A stretch of 7,567 nt of DNA from Oscillospiraceae bacterium (GTDB lineage: Bacteria > Bacillota > Clostridia > Oscillospirales > Ruminococcaceae): contig JAFOYK010000146.1 in assembly GCA_017424665.1 (NCBI GenBank), positions 1-7,567 of the forward strand, written 5' to 3'. Below, piece after piece: positions 1 through 6,506 of this stretch. The position numbers and the translations under genes were made by a program. The notes below the pieces were generated by a model. It was not told the origin of the DNA. It was given only the letters and a program-made list of their open reading frames with translations, and ran no database searches. How positions within the stretch are numbered: position 1 is the stretch's first letter; each line of letters opens with the position of its first letter.

Positions 1-17
1 ATTTCGTCAAACGAAAT
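1..17 (-). terminator. Hairpin at the 3' end of ppdK, possible terminator
   Basis: A perfect 7-bp inverted repeat (ATTTCGT at 1-7, ACGAAAT at 11-17) with a 3-nt loop lies directly behind ppdK and shares its last base with the stop codon. Its place at the gene end suggests an intrinsic terminator. The stem is AT-rich, and any U-tract would lie outside the window, so termination is not proven. Confidence 0.3.
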
Positions 18-2644
18 TATTTGTTTCTGATAGCTGCCTGTGCTGCTGCAAGTCTTGCAATCGGAACACGGAAAGGAGAGCAGGAAACATAGGTAAGACC
101 TACTCTGTGGCAGAAATCAATGGTTGCGGGGTCGCCGCCGTGTTCGCCGCAGATTCCGAGATGGATGTTGGGGCGGGTGGAACGGCCGAGTTTGCAAGCC
201 ATATCTACGAGTTTGCCAACGCCTTCCTGGTCAAGTTTTGCGAAAGGATCGGATTCATAGATCTTCTTGTCGTAATAAGAACCGAGGAATGCGCCTGCGT
301 CGTCACGGCTGAAGCCGAAGGTCATCTGAGTAAGGTCGTTGGTGCCGAAGGAGAAGAATTCTGCTTCTTTTGCAATTTCGTCAGCAAGAAGAGCAGCTCT
401 GGGGATCTCAATCATGGTACCTACTTCATATTTAAGTTCAACGCCGTTTTCAGCGATAACTTTTTCAGCGGTTTCAACAACAACGTTTTTAACGTATTTG
501 AGCTCTTTAAGTTCGCCAACAAGCGGGATCATGATTTCGGGAACGATGTTCCATTCGGGATGAGCTTTGTTTACGTTGATAGCAGCTTCGATAACAGCTC
601 TGGTCTGCATCTCTGCGATTTCGGGATAGGAAACTGCAAGACGGCAGCCGCGGTGACCCATCATGGGGTTGAATTCGTGAAGACCTGCAATGGTTGCTTT
701 AAGTTTCTCAACGGAGATGTTCATTTCTTCGGCAAGAGCGGCAATGTCTTCTTCGGAAGAAGGAAGGAATTCGTGAAGAGGCGGGTCGAGGAAACGAATG
801 GTAACAGGTTTTCCTTCGAGAGCTTCGTAAAGACCTTCAAAGTCGCCTCTCTGCATGGGAAGAAGTTTTGCAAGAGCAGCTCTGCGGTGTTCTTCGTCAT
901 CGGAAACGATCATTTCACGCATTGCAGCGATACGGTCGGGATCGAAGAACATGTGCTCGGTACGGCAAAGGCCGATACCTTCCGCACCGAATTTAACTGC
1001 CTGCTGTGCGTCTCTGGGGGTATCTGCGTTGGTGCGGACACCAAGGGTTCTGATTTCGTCAGCCCAACCCATAAGGGTGCCGAAGTAACCGGAGATGGAA
1101 GCTTCAACAGTGGGGATTGCTTCACCGTAGATCTTACCGGTGGAACCATCGAGGGAGATGTAATCGCCTTCGTGGAAGGTTTTTCCGCCGAGTTCGAAGT
1201 ATTTTTCTTCTTCATGCATTACGATATCGCCGCAGCCTGCTACGCAGCAAGTGCCCATACCACGTGCAACAACTGCTGCGTGGGAAGTCATACCGCCGCG
1301 AACGGTAAGGATACCCTGGGAATGATGCATACCTTCGATATCTTCGGGGGAAGTTTCAAGACGGCAGAGAACAACTTTCTCGCCGCGGCCTGCCCATTCA
1401 ACAGCTTCGTCAGCGGTGAATACTACACGGCCGCAAGCTGCACCGGGAGATGCGGGAAGAGCGGAACCGACTGCTTTAGCTGCTTTAAGAGCTGCTGCGT
1501 CGAACTGGGGGTGAAGAAGTGCGTCAAGAGATTTGGGGTCAACGGACATAACAGCTTCTTCTTTGGTGATAAGGCCTTCTTCAACAAGGTCGCAAGCTAC
1601 TTTAAGAGCAGCGGTTGCGGTACGTTTGCCGTTTCTGGTCTGGAGCATATAGAGTTTGCCGTTTTCAACGGTGAATTCCATATCCTGCATATCGTGATAA
1701 TGGTTTTCAAGTTTTTTAGCGATTGCAGCAAATTCTTCGTAAATACCTTCGCGGATGTCGTTGAGCTGTTCGATGCTTTGAGGAGTACGGATACCTGCAA
1801 CAACGTCTTCGCCCTGTGCGTTGATAAGGAATTCGCCGAAGAGTTTGTTTTCGCCGGTTGCGGGGTTACGGGTAAATGCAACACCGGTACCGGAAAGGTT
1901 GCCGCTGTTACCGAATACCATGGACTGTACGTTTACCGCGGTACCCCAGGTATAAGGAATGTCGTTCATGCGGCGGTAATAGTTTGCGCGGGGGTTATCC
2001 CAGGAACGGAAAACAGCTTTAACAGCGCGGATAAGCTGTTCGCGGGGTTCGGTGGGGAAGCTTTCGCCTTTCATTTCAAGGTAATATGCTTTGAAGCGTT
2101 TTACCATTTCTTTAAGGTCTTCAGCGTCAAGGTCGGTGTCGTTTTTAACGCCTTTTGCGTCTTTCATTTCGTCGATGATAACTTCGAAAGTGGATTTCGG
2201 AACTTCTTCAACAACGTCAGCATACATCTGGATGAAACGACGGTAAGAGTCATAAGCAAAACGTTCATTGTTGGTGATTTTTGCGAAACCTTCAACAACT
2301 TCGTCGTTAAGACCGAGGTTAAGGATGGTGTCCATCATACCGGGCATGGAAGCTCTTGCGCCGGAACGAACGGAAACGAGAAGAGGGTTGTTTTTATCGC
2401 CGAAGGTTTTTCCGGTGATTTCTTCAAGTTTTGCAAGATATTCATAGATTTCTGCCTGGATCTCTTCGTTGATCTGGCGGCCGTCTTCGTAATACTGGGT
2501 GCAGGCTTCGGTGGTTACGGTGAAGCCCTGGGGAACCGGCATTCCGAGGTTGGTCATTTCAGCAAGGTTAGCACCTTTACCGCCGAGGAGCTCGCGCATG
2601 GAGCCGTTGCCTTCGGAGAAAAGGTAAACATATTTTTTACTCAT
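17..2644 (-). CDS. ppdK: Pyruvate, phosphate dikinase
   Basis: This enzyme reversibly converts pyruvate, ATP and phosphate to phosphoenolpyruvate, AMP and diphosphate in the cytoplasm, and serves glycolysis or gluconeogenesis in many anaerobes. The 875-aa length matches the family's usual ~875. The N-terminal ATP-binding part (about residues 1-340) contains LLGGKGANLAEM near 20-31 and SVRSGARASMPGMMDT at about 91-106. The central phosphohistidine domain has GGMTSHAAVVARGMG with catalytic His455, the same number as in the Clostridium symbiosum enzyme, and Thr453 two residues before it. The C-terminal PEP/pyruvate barrel (about 530-875) has GLCRTEHMFF, GTMIEIPRAAL, FSFGTNDLTQM and GICGEHGGDP with the catalytic cysteine near 832. 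I chose ATG at 2644 (MSKKYVYLF) because GGGAGG lies about 9 nt upstream; the frame also offers a TTG at 2662, but that overlaps this ribosome binding site. The gene looks intact and is divergent from glmU. Confidence 0.97.
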   Translation of the reverse strand: MSKKYVYLFSEGNGSMRELLGGKGANLAEMTNLGMPVPQGFTVTTEACTQYYEDGRQINEEIQAEIYEYLAKLEEITGKTFGDKNNPLLVSVRSGARASMPGMMDTILNLGLNDEVVEGFAKITNNERFAYDSYRRFIQMYADVVEEVPKSTFEVIIDEMKDAKGVKNDTDLDAEDLKEMVKRFKAYYLEMKGESFPTEPREQLIRAVKAVFRSWDNPRANYYRRMNDIPYTWGTAVNVQSMVFGNSGNLSGTGVAFTRNPATGENKLFGEFLINAQGEDVVAGIRTPQSIEQLNDIREGIYEEFAAIAKKLENHYHDMQDMEFTVENGKLYMLQTRNGKRTATAALKVACDLVEEGLITKEEAVMSVDPKSLDALLHPQFDAAALKAAKAVGSALPASPGAACGRVVFTADEAVEWAGRGEKVVLCRLETSPEDIEGMHHSQGILTVRGGMTSHAAVVARGMGTCCVAGCGDIVMHEEEKYFELGGKTFHEGDYISLDGSTGKIYGEAIPTVEASISGYFGTLMGWADEIRTLGVRTNADTPRDAQQAVKFGAEGIGLCRTEHMFFDPDRIAAMREMIVSDDEEHRRAALAKLLPMQRGDFEGLYEALEGKPVTIRFLDPPLHEFLPSSEEDIAALAEEMNISVEKLKATIAGLHEFNPMMGHRGCRLAVSYPEIAEMQTRAVIEAAINVNKAHPEWNIVPEIMIPLVGELKELKYVKNVVVETAEKVIAENGVELKYEVGTMIEIPRAALLADEIAKEAEFFSFGTNDLTQMTFGFSRDDAGAFLGSYYDKKIYESDPFAKLDQEGVGKLVDMACKLGRSTRPNIHLGICGEHGGDPATIDFCHRVGLTYVSCSPFRVPIARLAAAQAAIRNK

Positions 2645-2731
2645 AATATTGCGTCCTCCCAACTTTTAGCAATAGTAATAACAATCAATAGGCACAGAAC
2701 AAAAAAACAAAGCCACTGTTCTGCATGATAC

Positions 2732-2740
2732 AGTATAACA
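2732..2740 (-). promoter_or_regulatory. Probable extended -10 promoter of ppdK
   Basis: Read on the minus strand, TGTTATACT is an extended -10 element (TG, one base, TATACT). The hexamer 17 bp upstream (TAGAAA) is a poor -35, as is common when an extended -10 is present. Transcription would start near 2725 and leave a leader of about 80 nt before the ppdK ATG. This is a pattern match only. Confidence 0.45.
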
Positions 2741-2821
2741 AAACCGACCGATATTTTCTATATTATTTAGTAAATTTCTGCGATTTTGACGAATTTTAAT
2801 AAAAATTTCATTTTTTTATGC

Positions 2822-2846
2822 TTTTACTTGCAAATTATAAGTAAAA
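2822..2846. repeat. Inverted repeat over the glmU promoter, candidate operator
   Basis: TTTTACTT (2822-2829) and AAGTAAAA (2839-2846) form a perfect 8-bp inverted repeat with a 9-nt gap. It covers the start of the -35 box and most of the spacer. A dimeric repressor site is the natural reading. I do not recognise the motif, and it does not look like the Bacillus PurR box. The region is AT-rich, so chance is possible. Confidence 0.4.
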
Positions 2847-2856
2847 CTGGCATAAT
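2828..2856 (+). promoter_or_regulatory. Promoter of the glmU-prs operon
   Basis: TTGCAA (2828-2833) and CATAAT (2851-2856) are separated by exactly 17 bp, each one or two bases from the sigma-A consensus. The predicted start is near 2863, about 30 nt before the glmU ATG. A perfect inverted repeat overlaps the -35 and spacer, so this promoter may be regulated. Confidence 0.65.
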
Positions 2857-2893
2857 GTATATGTGAATATTGATGAAAAACGGAGGTAGGCTT

Positions 2894-4180
2894 ATGCAAA
2901 ATGCTGCGGCTGTAATATATACTTCCGGTTTAGATTTTATGCATAGTAACAAACCCGCGGCCCTTCGCGAAATTGTTTTCCGCCCGATGATAGATTGGGT
3001 GAACGAAGCTTTGGATTCCGCCGGAATTTCCGAAAGATGCTATGTTATAAATGAAGGCGAGGAAGATATCAAAAACCACACCGGCGAACACCCGGTTTTC
3101 ATAAGAGAAAAAGAAAGCGGCCACCCGCTTTATACCGCAAAAGAATGGATGGAAAACAGCGAAGCTGAAAACTTTGTTGCCGTTTCCGCCGAAGCGGTTT
3201 TCACAAACCCCGATGTTCTTAAAGCGGCTTTTGAACGCCATGTTTCAAACAACGAAAAACTTACCGTAATCGCTTCCGCCGGAAGAGAAAGTTTTATCAA
3301 AGAACTTTCCCAAAGCGCTTTCTGGATCACCAAAACTTTCTTTGCGGAAGTTTCCGAAAAAGCCGACGGCGAAGACAAAACCGGTGAAAAGTTCCTTGTT
3401 GAAGCAATGAAAATTCTTTCCGACCGGCAGCTTGTTGCCGCAACTCACGTTGCCGGAAAGAAAGAGATAAATATGAGAGCAACGGATTCCGCCGGCGTTT
3501 TAACTCTCAACGCCGCCGCAAGAACCGTTATTTTCAAAAAACTTTGTGCCGAAGGCGTTGAATTCACCTGCCTTGACGGAATCATAATCGAACCTTCCGT
3601 AAAGATCGGAGCGGGAACCCAGATCCTTCCCGGAACCATCCTCAAAGGCAAAACCGAAATCGGTGAAAATTGCGTGATCGGACCCAACAGCCTTATCGAG
3701 GACAGCAAGATCGGCGACGGCGTTGAAGTAAACGCAACCCAGATCCGTTCTTCCGTTCTTGAAAAAGGCGTTAAGATAGGCCCCTGGAGCCACGTCCGTC
3801 CCGGATGCGTAATCCACGAAGGATGCAAGATCGGCGACTATGTCGAAATCAAAAATTCCGAAGTCGGAGCAAGAACCGCCGTTGCACATCTTACCTATAT
3901 CGGCGATGCCGATGTGGGCGAAGCGGTAAACTTCGGATGCGGATGCTGCATTGCAAACTATGACGGACAGCATAAACACCGCACAGTGATTGGCAACCAC
4001 GCTTTCCTCGGCTGCAACACAAACCTCGTTGCTCCCGTTGAGCTTGAGGATTTTGCTTACACCGCCGCGGGAACCACCGTAACGAAAAACGTTCCGGAAT
4101 ATGCCCTTGCTGTCGGAAGAGCAAAACAGGAAAATATCGAAGGCTGGGTCAAAAAGCACGACGCAATAAAAATCAAATAA
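2894..4180 (+). CDS. glmU: GlmU-like protein: intact acetyltransferase domain, degenerate uridylyltransferase domain
   Basis: Normal GlmU acetylates glucosamine-1-phosphate with acetyl-CoA, then couples the product to UTP to give UDP-GlcNAc for the cell wall. This 428-aa protein has a left-handed beta-helix acetyltransferase half (about 228-428) made of hexapeptide repeats. It keeps the residues known from E. coli GlmU: Arg302 in HVRPG, Lys320 in VEIKN, catalytic His332 in AHLTYIGD with Tyr335, Asn355/Tyr356 in ANYDG, and AAGTTV. The N-terminal half has near-normal length but lacks the LAAGxGTRM nucleotide loop (IYTSGLDFM is there instead), the GTGHA motif (only ESGHP is left) and the GDxP metal-site motif. 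UTP transfer is therefore probably lost. The start is ATG 2894, because GGAGG at 2882-2886 is 7 nt upstream; the frame is open from a TTG at 2870. It lies 44 nt ahead of prs, the usual Gram-positive order. A change of function for the whole protein cannot be excluded. Confidence 0.85.
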   Translation: MQNAAAVIYTSGLDFMHSNKPAALREIVFRPMIDWVNEALDSAGISERCYVINEGEEDIKNHTGEHPVFIREKESGHPLYTAKEWMENSEAENFVAVSAEAVFTNPDVLKAAFERHVSNNEKLTVIASAGRESFIKELSQSAFWITKTFFAEVSEKADGEDKTGEKFLVEAMKILSDRQLVAATHVAGKKEINMRATDSAGVLTLNAAARTVIFKKLCAEGVEFTCLDGIIIEPSVKIGAGTQILPGTILKGKTEIGENCVIGPNSLIEDSKIGDGVEVNATQIRSSVLEKGVKIGPWSHVRPGCVIHEGCKIGDYVEIKNSEVGARTAVAHLTYIGDADVGEAVNFGCGCCIANYDGQHKHRTVIGNHAFLGCNTNLVAPVELEDFAYTAAGTTVTKNVPEYALAVGRAKQENIEGWVKKHDAIKIK

Positions 4181-4224
4181 GTTTAATCAGCAAATTAAAA
4201 TAAAAAAACAGGAGAGATTAAAAA

Positions 4225-5190
4225 ATGAACGTTCACGGCAAAGACATTAAAATTTTCAGCGGTAATGCTTACCCCAAAGCAGCTGAAGAAATTGCAAAAA
4301 GTCTCGGACTTCCTCTCGGAAAATGCACCGTTGGCCATTTCGCAGACGGCGAAGTAAGTGTTTCCCTTGAAGAATCTGTTCGCGGCTCCGATGTTTTCAT
4401 CGTACAGTCCACCTGCAACCCCGTTAATGACAACCTTATGGAGCTCATCATCATGATCGATGCCTTCAAACGCGCATCCGCAGGAAGAATTACTGCTGTA
4501 ATGCCCTATTTCGGATATGCACGTCAGGACAGAAAAGCAAAAGCTCGTGACCCGATCTCCGCAAAAGTTGTTGCAAACATGCTCACCGCAGCCGGCGCAG
4601 ACAGAGTCCTTACCATGGACCTTCATGCATCCCAGATCCAGGGCTTCTTCGATATCCCTGTTGATCACCTCATGGGTGCTCCCATCCTTACTCCTTATTT
4701 CCAGCCCATCGTTCATCATCACGAAGATGAATATGTTGCGGTTTCTCCCGACCACGGCAGCGTAAACCGCGTTCGTAAATTTGCTGAAAAACTCGATATC
4801 CCGCTTGCAATCATCGATAAACGCCGTCCCAAAGCAAACGTTTCCGAAGTTATGAACATCATCGGTGACGTAAAAGGCAAAAAATGCATCATCCTTGACG
4901 ACATGGTAGATACCGCAGGTACCCTTTGCAACGCAGCAAAAGCACTTATCGAAGTTGGCGGAGCTCTTTCCGTAACCGCTTGTGCAACTCACGGTCCTCT
5001 TTCCGGTCCCGCAATCCAGAGAATCAAAGACAGCGTTCTTGAAGAACTCGTTCTTCTCGATACCATTCCCGTAAGCGAAGAAAAGAAAGCAGAATGCGGC
5101 AAAATCACAGTTCTTCCCGTTGCTCCCGTTTTCGCAGAAGCAATCGAAAGAATCTATGGCGACCGCCCCGTTTCTCCTCACTTCCATTAA
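4225..5190 (+). CDS. prs: Ribose-phosphate pyrophosphokinase (PRPP synthase)
   Basis: The enzyme transfers diphosphate from ATP to ribose-5-phosphate to make PRPP, the precursor of purines, pyrimidines, NAD, histidine and tryptophan. At 321 aa it has the usual class I length. Motifs in order are FADGEVSV (39-46), the ATP-binding loop [10 protein letters not shown] (95-104), the metal and ATP region [12 protein letters not shown] (131-142) with Asp132 and His134, the catalytic flexible loop DKRRPKAN (198-205), and the PRPP-binding loop [12 protein letters not shown] (223-234). The ATG at 4225 has GGAGAG at 4211-4216, 8 nt upstream. The gene follows glmU by 44 nt without a visible promoter or terminator between them, so the two are probably one operon. 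A strong terminator lies 18 nt after the stop codon. No defect is visible. Confidence 0.97.
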   Translation: MNVHGKDIKIFSGNAYPKAAEEIAKSLGLPLGKCTVGHFADGEVSVSLEESVRGSDVFIVQSTCNPVNDNLMELIIMIDAFKRASAGRITAVMPYFGYARQDRKAKARDPISAKVVANMLTAAGADRVLTMDLHASQIQGFFDIPVDHLMGAPILTPYFQPIVHHHEDEYVAVSPDHGSVNRVRKFAEKLDIPLAIIDKRRPKANVSEVMNIIGDVKGKKCIILDDMVDTAGTLCNAAKALIEVGGALSVTACATHGPLSGPAIQRIKDSVLEELVLLDTIPVSEEKKAECGKITVLPVAPVFAEAIERIYGDRPVSPHFH

Positions 5191-5208
5191 TTTTAAATTA
5201 AGCTACAT

Positions 5209-5243
5209 AAAAAATCCTGCCGAAATCCGGCAGGATTTTTTTT
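5209..5243. terminator. Bidirectional rho-independent terminator after prs
   Basis: TCCTGCCG (5215-5222) pairs perfectly with CGGCAGGA (5228-5235) around a 5-nt loop. The stem has an A-run on its left and eight T's on its right, so it fits an intrinsic terminator on both strands. It ends the glmU-prs transcript and could also stop transcription arriving from the minus-strand GNAT gene. Before the IS arrived, it may have served both convergent genes. Confidence 0.9.
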
Positions 5244-5258
5244 GTTATGCTATTAGCA

Positions 5259-5290
5259 TGTACCCGAAATGCTTTACCGTTTCGGGTACA
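5259..5290. repeat. 11-bp hairpin at the left edge of the IS region
   Basis: TGTACCCGAAA (5259-5269) and TTTCGGGTACA (5280-5290) form a perfect 11-bp stem with a 10-nt loop. There is no T-run after it, so it does not read as a second terminator for prs. It lies immediately left of the candidate left-end hairpin of the IS. It may belong to the IS or to the insertion target; I cannot decide which. Confidence 0.55.
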
Positions 5291-5296
5291 ACAAAC

Positions 5297-5313
5297 CACC
5301 CGCTGTGCGGGTG
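5297..5313. repeat. Candidate left-end hairpin of the IS
   Basis: CACCCGC (5297-5303) and GCGGGTG (5307-5313) pair perfectly around a TGT loop. The arm shares the block CCACCC with the right-end hairpin at 5947-5965. IS200/IS605 TnpA proteins bind such subterminal hairpins on single-stranded DNA, so this is the likely left recognition site. Confidence 0.6.
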
Positions 5314-5334
5314 AGTTTCCAAACTTACAGAAAA

Positions 5335-5404
5335 AAGACATCAGCTTTCTGATATAATGACAGGTGTTCAAGCCGTCAAATAAAAATCAGAAAGGTGATG
5401 TCTT
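5335..5404 (+). promoter_or_regulatory. Inverted repeat that can bury the tnpA ribosome binding site
   Basis: The left arm (5335-5353) and right arm (5386-5404) are complementary at 18 of 19 positions, the exception being G5344 against G5395. The loop is 32 nt. The right arm contains the ribosome binding site (AAAGGTG, 5391-5397) and ends one base before the tnpA ATG. An RNA that includes both arms would hide the start region. Sequestration of the tnpA start by a leader stem-loop is known for Salmonella IS200; its presence here is inferred from the sequence. Confidence 0.75.
5350..5358 (+). promoter_or_regulatory. Extended -10 promoter of tnpA
   Basis: TGATATAAT is a perfect extended -10 (TG, one base, TATAAT). 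No good -35 is visible at 16-18 bp upstream. Transcription would start near 5365, so the mRNA would contain the right arm but not the left arm of the hairpin that covers the tnpA ribosome binding site. Confidence 0.55.
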
Positions 5405-5882
5405 ATGGCAGAAAGTTTAGCACATACGAAATGGATGTGCAAGTACCACATAGTATTTTGTCCAAAATACAGGCGAAAATTGATATACAACAAGTTGAGA
5501 GCGGATATTCAACAGAATATCCGCGACCTCTGTAAATGGAAGGGTGTAGAGATAATAGAAGGACATATGATGCCTGACCATGTGCATTTGTTGTTATCAA
5601 TACCGCCCAAAATGAGTGTATCAAGTTTTATGGGATACCTCAAGGGCAAAAGCGCAATGATGGTTTTTGATAAACATGCAGATTTAAAATACAAGTTTGG
5701 AAATCGTCATTTTTGGGCAAGTGGATATTATGTAAGCACGGTAGGATTGAATGAAGCAACAATAGCAAAATATATTCGAGAGCAGGAAAAACAAGATCAA
5801 ATTGAAGACAAACTCTACACCAAAGAGTACGAAGACCCTTTCAAGGGTAAAGCTAAATAATCAGCCCACTACGGCTTGAACA
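5365..5882. repeat. 12-bp inverted repeat flanking tnpA
   Basis: TGTTCAAGCCGT at 5365-5376 is repeated perfectly in inverse orientation as ACGGCTTGAACA at 5871-5882; the span given includes both copies and the gene between them. The left copy coincides with the predicted tnpA transcription start, and the right copy begins 10 nt after the stop codon. In RNA the two copies could join the 5' and 3' ends of the tnpA message. The role is unknown. Confidence 0.6.
5405..5860 (+). CDS. tnpA: IS200/IS605-family transposase TnpA (HUH/Y1)
   Basis: TnpA enzymes of this family excise and insert their element as single-stranded DNA, forming a covalent 5'-phosphotyrosine link; they work as dimers. The 151-aa protein is full length for the family. 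It has the opening KYHIVFCPKYRRKLI (13-27), the HUH metal site PDHVHLLLSIPP (57-68) with His59 and His61, FMGYLKGKSA (75-84), and the C-terminal block FWASGYYVSTVG (103-114) followed by AKYIREQ, with catalytic Tyr123. The ATG at 5405 is preceded by AAAGGTG, 7 nt upstream, lying inside a strong inverted repeat. No tnpB or IscB-like gene accompanies it. All catalytic residues are present, so the gene looks functional. The codon choice differs from that of the flanking genes. Confidence 0.95.
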   Translation: MAESLAHTKWMCKYHIVFCPKYRRKLIYNKLRADIQQNIRDLCKWKGVEIIEGHMMPDHVHLLLSIPPKMSVSSFMGYLKGKSAMMVFDKHADLKYKFGNRHFWASGYYVSTVGLNEATIAKYIREQEKQDQIEDKLYTKEYEDPFKGKAK

Positions 5883-5886
5883 AGTA

Positions 5887-5917
5887 TTAAAAAAGCCAGC
5901 GTCGTTAAGGCGCTGGC
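5887..5917 (-). terminator. Minus-strand terminator at the right side of the IS
   Basis: GCCAGCG (5895-5901) pairs with CGCTGGC (5911-5917) around a 9-nt loop. On the minus strand the stem is followed by six T's and then AATA, a good intrinsic terminator; on the plus strand no T-run follows. It would stop transcripts from the GNAT gene before they run antisense through tnpA. Confidence 0.7.
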
Positions 5918-5925
5918 AGTATTTA

Positions 5926-5965
5926 GCCCTTACAGGGCGTTCCAAGCCACCCCTTTTAGGGGTGG
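5926..5965. repeat. Right-end hairpins of the IS
   Basis: There are two stems. A small one pairs GCCCT (5926-5930) with AGGGC (5934-5938). The second pairs CCACCCCT (5947-5954) with AGGGGTGG (5958-5965) around TTT. The second shares CCACCC with the left hairpin at 5297-5313 and is the likely right-end TnpA site. The cleavage site would lie a few bases beyond it, at or near TCATGAC (5966-5972). Confidence 0.6.
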
Positions 5966-5983
5966 TCATGACTTTGCTTAAAA

Positions 5984-6469
5984 TTAAAGTTCTTTCATAA
6001 GAAGCCATTCGCCGATGCCTTTTTTAAGAAGATCGGGAACGAGAAGAAGGGGTTTGAAGCCTTTTCTCTGATAAAGAGCTTTTGCTCTGGGGTTAAAGTC
6101 GGAAACAGCGATAAATGCTTTATCGAAATTCATCTGTTTGCAGATTCCGAGATAGATGTCGATAAGCTGTTCGCCGATTCCTTTGCCGCGGAAGCCTTCT
6201 TTAACACCGAGAAGTGCAAGATAGGGAAGTTCACCGTACATACCCATCATGTCGTAAACCATAAGGCCGACGGGTTCGCCGCTTTCGGTTTCGGCAATGA
6301 TTACGTTTCCGTTTTCAAGGGGACCGTAAACCCATTCGCGAAGGGTGTCGGTATCTTTGAAGTAATGATCATAAAGGGGGCTTTTGTCAAAAATTTTGAC
6401 ATATTCTTCCCATTTTTCGGTGGTGCCTTTAACAAAATTAACTCTGTATTTATAACCAAGCTGAGACAT
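5984..6469 (-). CDS. GNAT-family N-acetyltransferase, substrate unknown
   Basis: GNAT enzymes move an acetyl group from acetyl-CoA to an amine on a small molecule, peptide or protein. The 161-aa protein is one complete GNAT domain. Motif A, LALLGVKEGFRGKGIGEQLI (about 84-103), holds the acetyl-CoA pyrophosphate loop RGKGIG. The later segment AVSDFNPRAKALYQRKGFKPL (about 121-141) is the typical motif B, with the alanine and tyrosine of the last helix. No signal peptide or membrane segment is seen, so it should be cytoplasmic. ATG 6469 (MSQLGYK) was chosen because GGAGG at 6478-6482 on the minus strand is 8 nt upstream; a TTG at 6484 in the same frame overlaps that site. It is a single-gene unit convergent to prs and divergent from valS. 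The sequence does not show the substrate. Confidence 0.88.
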   Translation of the reverse strand: MSQLGYKYRVNFVKGTTEKWEEYVKIFDKSPLYDHYFKDTDTLREWVYGPLENGNVIIAETESGEPVGLMVYDMMGMYGELPYLALLGVKEGFRGKGIGEQLIDIYLGICKQMNFDKAFIAVSDFNPRAKALYQRKGFKPLLLVPDLLKKGIGEWLLMKEL

Positions 6470-6506
6470 TTGAAATACCTCCAAGTTTACAAATTTATAT
6501 ACCTAG

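Larger units (their letters stand above)
5297..5965 (+). mobile_element. IS200-type insertion sequence (IS200/IS605 family), tnpA only
   Basis: The minimal extent runs from the left subterminal hairpin to the right one. The true ends lie somewhat outside (left between about 5244 and 5297, right between about 5966 and 5983), because this family has no terminal inverted repeats and makes no target duplication. The element carries a single HUH transposase gene and no tnpB, which is the IS200 arrangement. The tnpA region looks richer in A and T and uses codons unlike those of prs and valS, which fits transfer. It lies between two convergent genes and interrupts neither. The transposase is intact, so the copy could be active. 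Exact ends require other copies or an empty site. Confidence 0.8.

Noticed and set aside
107..2728. A very long plus-strand open frame (873 codons) opposite ppdK
   Set aside because: It is a shadow of ppdK. The translation is rich in Phe, Cys and Gly without any domain, it lacks a sensible ribosome binding site, and the opposite strand encodes a complete, motif-rich enzyme. Codon bias in ppdK explains the absence of stops.
4195..5187. A long minus-strand open frame (330 codons) opposite prs
   Set aside because: It mirrors prs over nearly its whole length, has no recognisable motif, and prs itself is certain. The same holds for the minus-strand frames opposite glmU and valS.
5244..5300. Short hairpins resembling a second prs terminator or a CRISPR-like repeat
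   Set aside because: No T-run follows the stem at 5259-5290 and the unit is not repeated at regular spacing, so neither reading holds.
5862..5983. A possible guide (omega) RNA or remnant of tnpB after tnpA
   Set aside because: No coding remnant of TnpB is visible. The hairpins here are explained by a minus-strand terminator and the right-end TnpA site, and IS200-type elements normally lack tnpB.
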